A stretch of DNA of 64,000 nt from Meira nashicola (GCA_001600355.1 BCJU01000002.1:124001-188000), one strand, 5' to 3'. Positions 29,552 to 40,315 are shown, counted from the stretch's first letter. Translations and numbers: made by a program. Notes: generated by a model from the sequence alone, not told the origin.

Positions 29552-32500
29552 TCAAGCACCATTTGTTCCATCTCCCGGTCCACCTTTTCTACGAGCAGAA
29601 GCAGCTGCATTAGCTTTCTTCAATAATTGAGCACGTCTTGCTGCAGATACACTTTGGGCAACAGCTTGACTGGTTAAATTACTTCCATTTTCAGTAGGTG
29701 GTGGAGATAAACTTCCACTTCCACCGCCAAATGAAGCACCAGCTCGCATTGCAGATAAAAAGTCAAAATGAGCAGTTGTTGTTGCTCTTCTATGATGTCC
29801 TTGTCTTGCTGCTTTGATAGGTGTATTATTTAATGATGGTACATCATCTTCCAACGTTTGATCAGCTGACAATGATCGAGATAGATTCACTCCTCCATTG
29901 GAATTATCTAAACTTGTATCTTCAATACCCGACATTATTTCCGATCGAGCCACTTCTGCACTTTCTCTATCTTCTGGAGCTGTAAAGAGTGAAAGAGTAG
30001 GTAACGAACGTTCATGCACTGGACTACCTCGAACGTTTGCCGTATGTACAGGCAATTCGCCCACCTCATCAATTGACGATGGCGGTGGAGGTGCCAATCT
30101 TCTAGCAACAGCAACCAAATCTTCTTCCAATTCAGATACCTTTCGTGCAGCTTTGTTCGCTCTAGCTTCTTCGTCGAATAATCTTGCTTCCAATTTTCGA
30201 ATTTGACTTCGAGCTTGTGACATATCCAATTCATGTTGTTGTGCCAAACCATCAATAAACTCTTGATCAAAGACTGCTTTATTATCTACTACAGGTGTAG
30301 AAGGAACAACATCCTTTTCTTGTTCTTGTTGCAATTTAAGCAGCCTACTAATTTCATCATCTTTTTCTGATAACAAATTTTGCAAAGAAGCTTGTTGATC
30401 TGCTTGTAAAACAGTGATATTCTTTAATTTCCGTTGCAAAATCTCAATCTCAGATTTGTTTTGTTTATTGCTGTCTTCACTAGCTTTAAGGGAGCTTACA
30501 GATTCTTTGTGATCAGATTGAGCTTTAGCGAGCTCTTTCTCCAAGTTTTGTGCGAGAGTGTTCTTCTCATCAAGGCCAGCCTTGTATCTCTCGCTGTCTT
30601 TTGAAAGAGATGTATATTGTGTCTTCAATTGATCTATTTTACCCACAAGATCTTTCTCCTTTTGCTCAAATTCGTTACGGGCTCCTTGCATCTCTCCACG
30701 CAAATTCTTCTGTGCCTCTGCATTGGAATTGGATTCCTGAGTCAATTGTTCTTGCAATGCCGTGATCCGATCAGCCTCTTCAGCTTTCATTTTCTCAACA
30801 AGGCTTGCATGTTGTTGCTCTCGTTGTTCCAATCTACTTTGAAGCTTGCTCAATTGATCATTAATTTCACTTTTTTCTTGTGTAAGATCTCGTACTCTTT
30901 CTGAGATTTCTTGCTTTTCTCCTTTTAGCAATTGTACATTCTCTGCAAAAGCTTTCAGACTTGCATCACGTTCCGAGATGATCTGTTTGTGAGATTTGGC
31001 TTCCTCACGTGCGTTTTGATGTTGCTTTTGTGATTCTGCCAATTCATTCTTTACACCATTGAAATCAACAGTGTGTTGCTTTTGCTTCTCAGCCATTTGA
31101 GCTTGTAATTGTTCAACAGCTTTTGAGTGATCCTCTTTGGCTTGTTTGAGAGAATCAGAAGACTCTTGTATAAATGCCTCATGCTCTTCCTTTGCTTGCT
31201 GTAATTCTTCTTCAACTTTACTATGGCTCACACTCTTTGCCTCTAATTGTGATTTAAGCTCATTTCCGAGTCTTGTCGCCTCTGCATGAAGACCATTTGA
31301 CTCCTTCAATTGCTGGTTTAAGTCTTCTTCTTTCGCATTATATGACTCCTGTGCTTCTTTTATTTGCCTTTCAAGACTTTCTTGATTTTTAGCATGCTCG
31401 GAAGTCTTCTGCACGATTTCGTCCTTCAAATCTGCAATGATCTTGTCTGTCTCTGATTTCAAAGAGGTATGTCTAGCATGCAAAGCCGATGCTTCTTTCT
31501 GATGACTATCTTTGGCTGACTCAAGTTCCTGTGAAACGGCAGTATGTTGTGATCTAGCATCTTCCAATGATGAGGAAAGAGCCGCAATTTGTTTCTCGCT
31601 TTGTATTTGCTGTTGTTCTGCCGTACTCAAATCAGATTTCAATTTGGAAATAGCTTCTGCGCTTTCCGATTCAGTCTCTTCAAGCTTTTTGACAATGTCA
31701 CTATACTTTTGATTGGATTCTTCGAGAGAACTTGTCAAGGTGGCAATCTCACTATCCGTTGCCGACTTCAGTTCTGTGAACTGCTTATTAGACGCTTCAA
31801 CTTGATCAGAAAGTGTTGAAATTTCATCAGCTTGAGACGCTTCTATTGTTTTGTATTGATCGACAACGGTTGTATGTTCTGAACGTTCTGTTTCTAATGT
31901 TGATTGAACCTCGGCTAATTGAACTTTAATCTCTTCTTTTTCCTTCGTCAAAGCTGCAACTCTACCTTGTACCTTCAATTTCTCTCTTCCAAGCGATGTG
32001 ATCTTTTGTTCCAATTCTTTCAGGCTTGTTTCACGTTCAGATAGCAGCTTCTGATGACTTTCATTTTCTTTAAGTGCTTCGGTATGCTGTTGTTTCGAAT
32101 TTGTCAATTCGCCATTTAAGCTTTCAATAGTAGAGTTATGTTCCTCTTCTTTAGCACTAATTTGATCTTGAAGATCTTTCACAGCTTTTGTATGTTCATC
32201 TTTGGCATCGCGAAGTTGTTGAGATGATTGTTCAACAAACGATTTGTGGCTAGATTTGGAGTCTTGCAATTCCTCTCTTAGCTTGCTTAATGTATCCTCT
32301 AAAGTCTGTACTGCTTTTGAGTGATCTTCCTTCATCTCATCATGAGCCTTTGTGGACTGTTGAACAAAATTCTCGTGGGAAGAAGTTGCCTGACGTAGAT
32401 CTTCTTCTAGCTTGCTAATATCCACACTCTTCGCCTTCAATTGCGCCTTAAGCTCATTACCAGATCGAGTAGCCAATTCGTGGAGATCATTTGCTTCCTT

Positions 32501-35500
32501 AAGTTGGCGTGAGAGGTCGGTTTCCTTCTCAATATATGACTGTTGTGCCTCGGCCAATCTTTCTTGCAATGCTTTTTGCTGTTCCGCATGCTCATCTTTC
32601 AAATTGCTGATTTGATCTTTCAATGATGTAATGGAGTTATCGGTATTCTCTTTTAGTGATGCGTACTTTTCATTCGCTGATGCAAGATCGGAATGCAAGG
32701 ATGAAACTTCTTTTTGATGTGACTGTTTGGCATTTTCGAAATCTTTAGAAACGGTAGAATGTAGTGATTTCGCAGATTCCAACGACGAAGTTAATTCCAA
32801 CACTTTCTTCTCACCTTCTTCTCTTGTTGTTGTATGTTGTTGCTTCTCAGTTGCCAGGTGGCTTTCCAATGAAGCAATCTTCTCTGCACTGTCCGATTTT
32901 GCAGCTTGTAGCTCTTTGACAATTGTGCCATACTTTTCATTGGACTCTTCCAAGGAAGCAGTCAATGTTGCAACCTTGCCATCTGCCTCAGTCTTTTGTG
33001 ATGCATTTTGCTCATGAGCTTTTGCGAGATCATCTGTCAAACTTGAAATCCTTTCAGTCTGTGTTGTCTCTGTTGCACGATGCTCATCAAGAACGCTGGC
33101 ATGCTCTTTACGCTCATCTTCAAGTACACTAGAAATACGAGAGATTTCGCTATTCAGCTCTTCTTTTTCTCGATTTAAAGCAGCTACACGTCCTTGAACT
33201 TTCAGTTTCTCTTTGCCAGCTGTTGAGACTTTTGTTTCAAGATCTTGAATAGTTGAATCTCGTACTTCTAGATCTTTATCTTGTGCTTCCATACGTTCGA
33301 TTGTCTTTGCATACTTGTCTTGTGTCACATCAAGCTGGTTCTTAATGTCTTGCAGGGTCTCATCATGAGCTTTTTGTTTTTCATCAAATGTGGCATTAAG
33401 ACTGGTGATTGTTCGTTCATGTTCCCCTTTTGCTTCTTCCATAGCCCGATTTGAATCTTCAACATGCAAATCATGCTTCTCTCGAACATCAGATAGCTCT
33501 TTGGCCATAGCGCTCAAAGCTATCACTTTTTCATCTAAAGATGATTTGTGCTTTTTGGACTCTTCTGTGGCGGCAGCATGAAGATCTTTCGCATTGCTTA
33601 ATTGTTTCGTCAAATCTTCTTTTGTTGATTGATGAGCTGAACGGGATTGTTCCAGGTCATTCTCTAATCCCTCCTTGACCTGCTGATGAGACGTAGATTG
33701 CTTCTCAAGATCAGCTCTCAAAGATGTGATAGCGACATCGCTCTCATTTTTGAGATTATCGTATTGCTGTTTGGCAGATGTCAAAGCATCTTGCAAGGAA
33801 GCTTTTTCTTTGGCATGTGCTTCTTTGGCTTTTTCTAAATCTGCAGTAAGAGCTGTAAACTTTCCACTTTCTTCCTCTAATGATGCAGTCAATCCTTCAA
33901 TCTTTTGGCTTGTTTCCGCCTTGAATGATGTGTACCTCCCTTCCGAGGCATCAATTTGAGATTGCAGATTGGCAACAAGTTCCAGATGCTCACTTTCTTT
34001 ACTCTTAAATATCTCTTCTCTACTTGTTCTTTCTTCGCGCTCTCCGTCTAACAACGAATTTACATTGGCCAACTGACTGTTGATCTCCTCTTTCTCTTTC
34101 GTCAAAGCAGCCACACGACCTTGTACTTTGAGCTTCTCTTTCCCAAGGCTGGCTATGCGTTGCTCCAATTCCTTCATTGCATTCTCGCGGCCTTCCAAGA
34201 GCTTCTTGTGAGACTCCAAATCTTCCGAGGTAGCATTATGAGTTTCTTGCAATTCGTCGTGCTGAGATTTAAGACCTGCTAATTCCTTTTGAAGCTGCTC
34301 TTGTTTCTCTTGATGGTCAGCACTGGCAGTGTCAAACTGCTTACTGTGATTCTGTTTCAATTCGGTCACTGTTTGATCATGTGCCACACGTGCTTGATCA
34401 AATTCGTCCTGTGTCTTTGTTAGAGTAATCCTCACTGCTTCTAAATCGTTTTTATGCTGGTCACGCTCGTTGGTTGTCGATGCATGCGATTCATTCAAAT
34501 CACTCAATTGTTTCTCCAGATCAGCTTGTGATTTATTGTGGTTTGACCGAGCATCCTCTAAGTCTTTAGAAATTGCGTCATGTTTCTCTGTATAAGAAGC
34601 CTTTTCACTCGCAAGCTGATCTCGTAAAGATTCGACGACTTTCTGATTCTCCAATTTGAAGCTAGAATGTTCATCGACTGCTTTGTCCAATTTTCCTTGT
34701 AAGTCTCTTACGACGTCAGAATGAGATGTTTCAGCAGATTTCGAAGCTTTTGATAGACTCTCAATTTGTATTTGTGCATCCTTCAAGCTCTTTGTCAATT
34801 CTGCAACCTTTCCCTCATTTACAGTATTTTCAGAGGTATGTTTATCGGTAGCGGCAGCAATTTGAGCTCGTAAAGATTCAGCTTCTTCTTTATGTTGAGT
34901 TGTAGCAGATTCAAGATTTTTAGCAGTAGTAGAATGCCGGACCCGCTCTTGCTCTAGCACATCATTTAGTTCAGCAATCTCCTTTTTGCTGCCAGCTTCT
35001 GCATCACTTTGTAGCTTCTTAGTTGCCTTCAATTCATCCTCAAGCTTAGAAATTCTCTCGATGGATTTAGACTCGCTTGACTTTTGACTTGAAATCAGCT
35101 CGTCGTACTTCGAACGGGCTTGATCTAAGGATGAATTCAAATCTGAAATTGTCTTTGCACTTTCAGCCTTCAACTCATCGTGTCGCGCTGCTGATTCATC
35201 AACTTTCTTTTGCAATTCGGACATTTCCTTAGCATGATTCGACTCGGAAGATTTCAAACTTTCAACAAATGTCTTATGTTGAGACTTTTCTCCATCCAAT
35301 GCAGATGTCAATTCCGAAATCTTCTTCTCATGCGCATCTTTTTGCGAAGCCAGCTGCTGTGTTGTTTCGTCTACTTTGGATTGTAGTGATTTAACTTGAT
35401 CAGAATGAGCCGATTTCGTGGTACTGTGTGTCTTGGATAGCTCAGCATGCTCTGATTTTGCATTTTCCAAGCTGCTTTGAAGTTCCTTGATCTTCTCTCC

Positions 35501-37180
35501 TGCGTCTGTCTTGGCAGAATCCCGTTCCTTGGTGATACTCTCTAACTTACTTCGAAGGGATGAAAGTTCACCAGAGTGAGAAGTTGTTGAATCTTTGTGC
35601 GTTTGAGCATCCTTTGCACGACCTGAGCGTTCCTCATCTAGAGCTGATTGCAATTCTACTGTCTTTGCATCACGATCAGATATTTGAGAAGCATGTTTTT
35701 TCTTAACCGATTCCAATTCTGCCTGCAAAGAGGAAACCTTTTCTGCTAGTGTTGATTGAGAAGACTTTTGGGTCTCCTCTAATTTCGTTCGCTCAGATTC
35801 TGCTTTCTGTAAAGCATTTGTCAGATCCTCAATCTTCTTTTCATTGTCCTGTTTGTAGGTGGAATGCAGTGAGGTGGCGGAGTCTAACTTTGTCTGAATG
35901 GTTGAAAGAGCTTCAGTGTGAGAATTTTGAGCTAATTCGAGATCTTTTGCATGCTGCTCTGATTTGTTTCGCTCACTTTCCAGATCAGAAGTCAATTCCG
36001 CTATTCTCGCGTCACCTTCCTTCTTTGATGAGCCATGCTGTTCAGTTGCTGAATCTAATCTTTCCTGCAATGCCGAGAGAGCTTTCGAATGTGTTCCTTC
36101 TGCGGATTTGAGTCGATCAGATAATGATGCACGCTGCGAACGCTCTTCCTCCAAGGAAGCTGTAAGACTGGCAACCTTTGATTCGGTATCTGTTTTGCTG
36201 GTAGAATGCTGTTGGTTTGCTGAGTCGAGCTTACTTTGCAGTGAAGATAAAGCTTTGGCATGCTCATCATCTAGATCTTTGCGCTTCTTTGTCTCTGTTT
36301 GATATTGTTCTCGCTCGCTGTCTAGGGATGACGTTAGCTCTGCTACTTTTCCTTCCAAGTTCCTCCTATCTGAATTATGCCCAGCTTGTGAAGTTTGTAG
36401 TTCACTTTGTAATTTTTCCAATGCACTTTTGTGTTCGCTTTTTAGACTTTCGATCTGTTTATCTAAAGCAACTTGCTTGGAAGCATGTTCATCACTGGCG
36501 GCTGTACGACTTTTTACTTCTTCTTCCAGTTTCTTTCCACTTTCTTCTAGCTGTATGACTTTTGATTGTAGTTGTTGTGTTTGCTCTTCCAACCTTGTCT
36601 TTTCGGCGTTCAAAGAATTTATTGTTTGTTGTTGACTTGTGAGTTGCATTCGCAATGGTGTTAGATCCAGATTGTCATGACTAGGTGTACGAGCATGAGC
36701 TTGAGTGCTAGTATTTCGTGAATGAGAAGACTTTGTAGGTGAAAGTGGTGGTTGAAAGATTGAAGTAGTCGGTCTAGGAGGCGATAAAGTTTCTTCACCA
36801 GATTGCGATCTTGCACCTAAACTTGAAGGTGGTCTAGGTGTCAAATTGAATCCACCACGTTCTTGGATGGGCGGCGAATAAACTTTACTTATCGAACCTG
36901 CCCTACTTGAACGTTTACTGGATGATCTTGTTAATTGTGGTTGTTCTGGTTGTGCTGGTGTTGGTGTTGGTTGAACAATATTACCATTTTTGTTCTCTTC
37001 TGCAATCGTTTCATCTTCATTTTCACTTTCATTCTCTTCACCTTCATCTTGTTCAGTAGTGATACCACTTCCACTTGCCGCAACTGCTGCTGCTGCAGCT
37101 GCTTTTCGTTTTTGTTGTGCTTTTTTTAGTTGCTTTCTTGCTCTAGCAGCTCTGGCCGCTCTATCTTCTGCGTCAGCCAT
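29552..37180 (-). CDS. Giant intronless coiled-coil protein, golgin-like, 2542 aa
   Basis: Start at the ATG at 37180 (MADAEDRAARAARARKQLKKAQQKRK); ten earlier codons begin with TTG. After a basic N-terminal segment (reminiscent of the short basic N-terminus of GM130-type golgins) and a Ser/Pro-rich region of about 180 residues, residues about 190-2350 are an almost unbroken coiled coil rich in Glu, Lys, Ser and Gln. A module GKEKLKVQGRVAALTKEKEE recurs three times with strong conservation (near 34150, 33225 and 31990 on the minus strand) and once in weak form (near 30930). The C-terminus is Ser/Pro-rich and ends with a basic ARRAQLLKKANAAASARRKGG. It is probably a vesicle-tethering or cytoskeletal scaffold. 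Myosin-tail or Mlp/TPR-type proteins remain alternatives. No motor domain or membrane segment is present. Confidence 0.78.
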   Translation of the reverse strand: MADAEDRAARAARARKQLKKAQQKRKAAAAAAVAASGSGITTEQDEGEENESENEDETIAEENKNGNIVQPTPTPAQPEQPQLTRSSSKRSSRAGSISKVYSPPIQERGGFNLTPRPPSSLGARSQSGEETLSPPRPTTSIFQPPLSPTKSSHSRNTSTQAHARTPSHDNLDLTPLRMQLTSQQQTINSLNAEKTRLEEQTQQLQSKVIQLEESGKKLEEEVKSRTAASDEHASKQVALDKQIESLKSEHKSALEKLQSELQTSQAGHNSDRRNLEGKVAELTSSLDSEREQYQTETKKRKDLDDEHAKALSSLQSKLDSANQQHSTSKTDTESKVASLTASLEEERSQRASLSDRLKSAEGTHSKALSALQERLDSATEQHGSSKKEGDARIAELTSDLESERNKSEQHAKDLELAQNSHTEALSTIQTKLDSATSLHSTYKQDNEKKIEDLTNALQKAESERTKLEETQKSSQSTLAEKVSSLQAELESVKKKHASQISDRDAKTVELQSALDEERSGRAKDAQTHKDSTTSHSGELSSLRSKLESITKERDSAKTDAGEKIKELQSSLENAKSEHAELSKTHSTTKSAHSDQVKSLQSKVDETTQQLASQKDAHEKKISELTSALDGEKSQHKTFVESLKSSESNHAKEMSELQKKVDESAARHDELKAESAKTISDLNSSLDQARSKYDELISSQKSSESKSIERISKLEDELKATKKLQSDAEAGSKKEIAELNDVLEQERVRHSTTAKNLESATTQHKEEAESLRAQIAAATDKHTSENTVNEGKVAELTKSLKDAQIQIESLSKASKSAETSHSDVVRDLQGKLDKAVDEHSSFKLENQKVVESLRDQLASEKASYTEKHDAISKDLEDARSNHNKSQADLEKQLSDLNESHASTTNERDQHKNDLEAVRITLTKTQDEFDQARVAHDQTVTELKQNHSKQFDTASADHQEKQEQLQKELAGLKSQHDELQETHNATSEDLESHKKLLEGRENAMKELEQRIASLGKEKLKVQGRVAALTKEKEEINSQLANVNSLLDGEREERTSREEIFKSKESEHLELVANLQSQIDASEGRYTSFKAETSQKIEGLTASLEEESGKFTALTADLEKAKEAHAKEKASLQDALTSAKQQYDNLKNESDVAITSLRADLEKQSTSHQQVKEGLENDLEQSRSAHQSTKEDLTKQLSNAKDLHAAATEESKKHKSSLDEKVIALSAMAKELSDVREKHDLHVEDSNRAMEEAKGEHERTITSLNATFDEKQKAHDETLQDIKNQLDVTQDKYAKTIERMEAQDKDLEVRDSTIQDLETKVSTAGKEKLKVQGRVAALNREKEELNSEISRISSVLEDERKEHASVLDEHRATETTQTERISSLTDDLAKAHEQNASQKTEADGKVATLTASLEESNEKYGTIVKELQAAKSDSAEKIASLESHLATEKQQHTTTREEGEKKVLELTSSLESAKSLHSTVSKDFENAKQSHQKEVSSLHSDLASANEKYASLKENTDNSITSLKDQISNLKDEHAEQQKALQERLAEAQQSYIEKETDLSRQLKEANDLHELATRSGNELKAQLKAKSVDISKLEEDLRQATSSHENFVQQSTKAHDEMKEDHSKAVQTLEDTLSKLREELQDSKSSHKSFVEQSSQQLRDAKDEHTKAVKDLQDQISAKEEEHNSTIESLNGELTNSKQQHTEALKENESHQKLLSERETSLKELEQKITSLGREKLKVQGRVAALTKEKEEIKVQLAEVQSTLETERSEHTTVVDQYKTIEASQADEISTLSDQVEASNKQFTELKSATDSEIATLTSSLEESNQKYSDIVKKLEETESESAEAISKLKSDLSTAEQQQIQSEKQIAALSSSLEDARSQHTAVSQELESAKDSHQKEASALHARHTSLKSETDKIIADLKDEIVQKTSEHAKNQESLERQIKEAQESYNAKEEDLNQQLKESNGLHAEATRLGNELKSQLEAKSVSHSKVEEELQQAKEEHEAFIQESSDSLKQAKEDHSKAVEQLQAQMAEKQKQHTVDFNGVKNELAESQKQHQNAREEAKSHKQIISERDASLKAFAENVQLLKGEKQEISERVRDLTQEKSEINDQLSKLQSRLEQREQQHASLVEKMKAEEADRITALQEQLTQESNSNAEAQKNLRGEMQGARNEFEQKEKDLVGKIDQLKTQYTSLSKDSERYKAGLDEKNTLAQNLEKELAKAQSDHKESVSSLKASEDSNKQNKSEIEILQRKLKNITVLQADQQASLQNLLSEKDDEISRLLKLQQEQEKDVVPSTPVVDNKAVFDQEFIDGLAQQHELDMSQARSQIRKLEARLFDEEARANKAARKVSELEEDLVAVARRLAPPPPSSIDEVGELPVHTANVRGSPVHERSLPTLSLFTAPEDRESAEVARSEIMSGIEDTSLDNSNGGVNLSRSLSADQTLEDDVPSLNNTPIKAARQGHHRRATTTAHFDFLSAMRAGASFGGGSGSLSPPPTENGSNLTSQAVAQSVSAARRAQLLKKANAAASARRKGGPGDGTNGA

Positions 37181-37874
37181 TTTATTTCTGTTCGTGATCG
37201 AAAGCAACAAACAATTCTATATGCGTGCGTGATGGATGGAATGTAACTTCTTCTCTATCCGTATCCGCATCAGACCAAAGCCAAGACAGAGTCTGCAACA
37301 AACATGGCGTTGCGCTCCGTGCGCGATTGCAGCTTTTAAAGCCAGATCCTGAGTTTGACAAGCGGTGCGTCCGCTCACAATTAGTGAGAATTTCTGGGTA
37401 GCCTACCAAAATCCTTTTGCATTCGAGAAAGAGAAATAAACATCTTTCTTTATATAAATAAAGATGCAAGAAAGGTTTACTTAATTACACGTTGTAGAAT
37501 TAAAATGCAAAGAAGAAGCACAGACAACAGCTTTATAGAATAAAAATGCATTCATTCGCCTTTTTTATGTTTAGAGCACCCAAAGTCACTTTTCTGACTG
37601 CACATTTAACTAAAGGAGTTGATAAACAAACGAAACGATAAACCTAGCATAGACTATGTACGTAGGGTTAGCACACGCACGCTCAAATACTGCGAAATCG
37701 GATCGGACATTCGGAGAAATTTTGTTTTTTGATAGAAGCGCAGCGCAGCGCGGGGATGTTGTGCAAGTGCTGCTTGTCTGCCCGCCTAACATTTCCCCCG
37801 CAAATTTGAAACGTGAGGCTTCCTTCCTTCCAACCTTTCCTTCCAACTACATACACACATAATCATTCTAGAAG
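37181..37874. promoter_or_regulatory. Divergent promoter between the coiled-coil gene and 3-dehydroquinase
   Basis: 694 nt. Includes a TATATAAATA stretch near 37450-37460, and a GCGCAGCGCAGCGCGGGG patch near 37739-37755 similar to that upstream of RAC1. No gene seen. Confidence 0.4.
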
Positions 37875-38631
37875 ATGTCTGGTAAAATCTTGCTCTTGAA
37901 CGGACCTAATCTTAACCTTTTAGGTACTCGTGAACCTGAAAAGTGAGTAAAGACTGAGAGAATGAAAAGGATCACCTAAAAGAAAACCTTTTTAAATTGA
38001 CAATCTTTTATCTTTCATCTTCTTTTGAACACACTCAAAAGATATGGCACAGAAACACTAGAAGACGTAATAACAAAAGCCGAAAAACAATGTAAATCAC
38101 ATTCACTTGATTTTGAAGCATTTCAATCAAATCATGAAGGTTTAATGTTGGATAAAATTCATTCGGCAAAACATGATGGAACAAAGTTTATCGTTATTAA
38201 TGCAGGAGCTTGGACTCATACTTCTGTTGCTTTGGTTGATGCTTTGAGTGGAGTAGATATTCCATTTGTTGAAGTTCATGTGAGTAATGTTCAAGACAAT
38301 TTACATGAATAGGTTCAAATTGACTATAAAACCTCCATAACACAGATTTCAAACACACACAAACGAGAAGAGTTCCGACATCATTCATATCTGTCCGCAA
38401 AAGCTGTTGGTGAGTAATTGAGAAAAGCAGAGTGAATCCATTCAATACTGACCAGGTTCACTTTTCTTGCCCTTCTCCAGGTGTAATCTTAGGTCTTGGA
38501 ACATAGTGAGTATGATCGACTCCAATACATAATGTCTAGTAAACTAATCACACCTTATCACACTCCCCCTCCTCAGCTCTTACACAGCCGCAATTGACTT
38601 TGTTGCAAATCAATTGAACAAAACCAAATAA
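37875..38631 (+). CDS. qutE: Type II 3-dehydroquinase, five exons
   Basis: Five exons: 37875-37942, 38042-38279, 38346-38409, 38481-38505 and 38577-38631. The four introns (99, 66, 71, 71 nt) each have a GTGAGT donor and an AG acceptor. The spliced product is 149 aa, the usual family size. Key blocks: [19 protein letters not shown] with the active-site Tyr, [52 protein letters not shown] and [18 protein letters not shown]. Family knowledge: it dehydrates 3-dehydroquinate to 3-dehydroshikimate. In fungi the separate type II enzyme usually serves quinate catabolism, while the shikimate pathway uses the type I domain of AROM. No other quinate gene is visible nearby. Reading through the second intron gives VSNVQ, a misleading near-match; splicing restores the better ISNTHKRE. 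Confidence 0.92.
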
Positions 38632-38719
38632 ACCAAAATATAATGAAATTGCATTTCTCATGACGTAAAACCTCCAAAATAAAGCCAAAAGATAAGAATA
38701 AAAAAGAATCCACCTGCAA

Positions 38720-40315
38720 TCATGGTTGTAAATCCGAAATAATCATCGCAGAAGAAATTGCAGCCATCTTTTCGCTGTGCTCCAGTACAAATGCATGTGG
38801 CATTCCTAATTTGCATACGATAGATGCACGATCTGGCATTGTTAAAGCAGGATCAAGGATTGAAGGAGCACTTTTTCCAGTTGGTCCAGGTTTTAAAGCT
38901 TCATCCAAACTAGGCTCAATAGCCGTTGGACTAAATACAACCCCATCTAACGAATTGTCCGGATCTTCTGCCAATAAATCCAATTCGCTATCATCATCAT
39001 CTTCTCCTGTTGGTTCGATCACAATACTTCCATCAAATCTACGTGAAGCACGAGCAGCAACTAAACTTGGTCTTCTGCGTAAAGTGCGTGCAGGTGATCC
39101 TAAAGGTGATTGTATGTTTCGCATACCCGAAGATGGTGCACGAGGAGGAGGTCCTCTACGATAACCTAAGTTTCCTAAACTACTTGCCAATCCGTATCCT
39201 GCACTAGCTCCTGCATGTACCATCCCGGCCAAAGCACGTCTCTTTATTCCACTTCCACTCCTTCTCGCCCTTCGAATCTCTTCAACAGAATACGATTTTC
39301 GCTTTTTCAGAGTCCTTTGTGGCGTTAATCCTTTTTGTTTATCAATAATTGCAGCGGGTAATTCATATCCTTGCATGCCTAAAGTTTCTTCTACAATCAA
39401 TCTTGTTGATTCGGGTGCCCATCCGTCCAAATCACCGGCAGCCCAATAAGCTCTAAGTTTGACTGGTAAAGCACTTCCATTTCTTTGACCATTTTGTGAT
39501 TTTGAATGATTTCCATCTTCGGCTTCATTCAATGCTTGAACTTTTTTCACTAATTTCATCTCTTCTCTTCCCATACTTATCGCCTGTTGAGCGCATTTAC
39601 TGTCCAAAATGAAATCTGAAGTAATCTTGATTGCTTCCATAGGTTGAGAAGGTGCACCACATAAAACGAGAAAATGAACGATTGGTAAAGGTAAAAATTG
39701 TACGATTCTCAAAATTATCGAAACGAAGAAGCTGAGCAACATCAAAACAGATGGAGCATATGGTGACAAGAGTGGCCTATCATCTGCTTTCAAGAGCCAG
39801 GATAATCGACGTGCGTTTGGACTATGACCGATTTGATGTAAAGCTGGAAACAAAAGATGAACCGATAAAATTGGCACAGGACTCAATTTACGTCTAACGA
39901 TTTCCAAAGCCATATAAGCACCAATACTATGACCTGCAATAATCAGCTTTGGACGATTCTGATTTCCATTCCATCTTTGAGTGATTGCTTTCAAGATATT
40001 TGCTTTATTTTGTATTTGTTCATCAAGCGTAACGATCTTTTGCGGTGGTTGAAGTGCATGTGGATCATGACCTAATTGAGAAATACAAAAGATCTCTAAA
40101 GTTGAACGACCATCACTATGAACTAAATTTTGTAATTCAGTTAAATAACGAGTATAATAATCTGCTAAACCAGGATTACCAACGATGAACACTAACGAGC
40201 CACTTGGAGCTAATTCGATATTCGATCTTGCCGGCCAATATAATACCCTTGTACCTTCTATGTTCAGCGTTACAGGTGGCTTACTGTACCTCAAAAGAGA
40301 CGAATCGTCAGCCAT
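38720..40315 (-). CDS. Lipid-droplet-associated hydrolase (LDAH-like)
   Basis: 531 aa, ATG at 40315. An alpha/beta-hydrolase: LVFIVGNPGLADYYTRYLTEL is the LDAH strand-turn, and the nucleophile elbow is AGHSIGAYMALEI (GHSIG, Ser near residue 130). CISQLGHDPHAL and LLFPALHQIGHSPNARRL are family blocks. A hydrophobic stretch (PSVLMLLSFFVSIILRIVQFLPLPIVHFLVL) may embed in the lipid-droplet surface. The usual enzyme has about 320 residues. Here a basic, Arg/Ser/Pro-rich insert of about 150 residues (about 335-480) lies before the C-terminal GMPHAFVLEHSEKMA, which carries the catalytic His. Family knowledge: LDAH acts on lipid droplets, possibly on sterol esters. Its 3' end is 88 nt from that of 3-dehydroquinase. 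Confidence 0.85.
   Translation of the reverse strand: MADDSSLLRYSKPPVTLNIEGTRVLYWPARSNIELAPSGSLVFIVGNPGLADYYTRYLTELQNLVHSDGRSTLEIFCISQLGHDPHALQPPQKIVTLDEQIQNKANILKAITQRWNGNQNRPKLIIAGHSIGAYMALEIVRRKLSPVPILSVHLLFPALHQIGHSPNARRLSWLLKADDRPLLSPYAPSVLMLLSFFVSIILRIVQFLPLPIVHFLVLCGAPSQPMEAIKITSDFILDSKCAQQAISMGREEMKLVKKVQALNEAEDGNHSKSQNGQRNGSALPVKLRAYWAAGDLDGWAPESTRLIVEETLGMQGYELPAAIIDKQKGLTPQRTLKKRKSYSVEEIRRARRSGSGIKRRALAGMVHAGASAGYGLASSLGNLGYRRGPPPRAPSSGMRNIQSPLGSPARTLRRRPSLVAARASRRFDGSIVIEPTGEDDDDSELDLLAEDPDNSLDGVVFSPTAIEPSLDEALKPGPTGKSAPSILDPALTMPDRASIVCKLGMPHAFVLEHSEKMAAISSAMIISDLQP

Noticed and set aside
29552..37180. Myosin heavy chain
   Set aside because: No motor domain, IQ motif or ATP-binding loop; only a coiled coil with Ser/Pro-rich ends.
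38271..38312. Reading 3-dehydroquinase exon 2 straight through to a stop ([10 protein letters not shown])
   Set aside because: It looks like the family motif by chance, but splicing at GTGAGT (38280) gives [17 protein letters not shown] and three further exons, completing the normal 149-residue enzyme.
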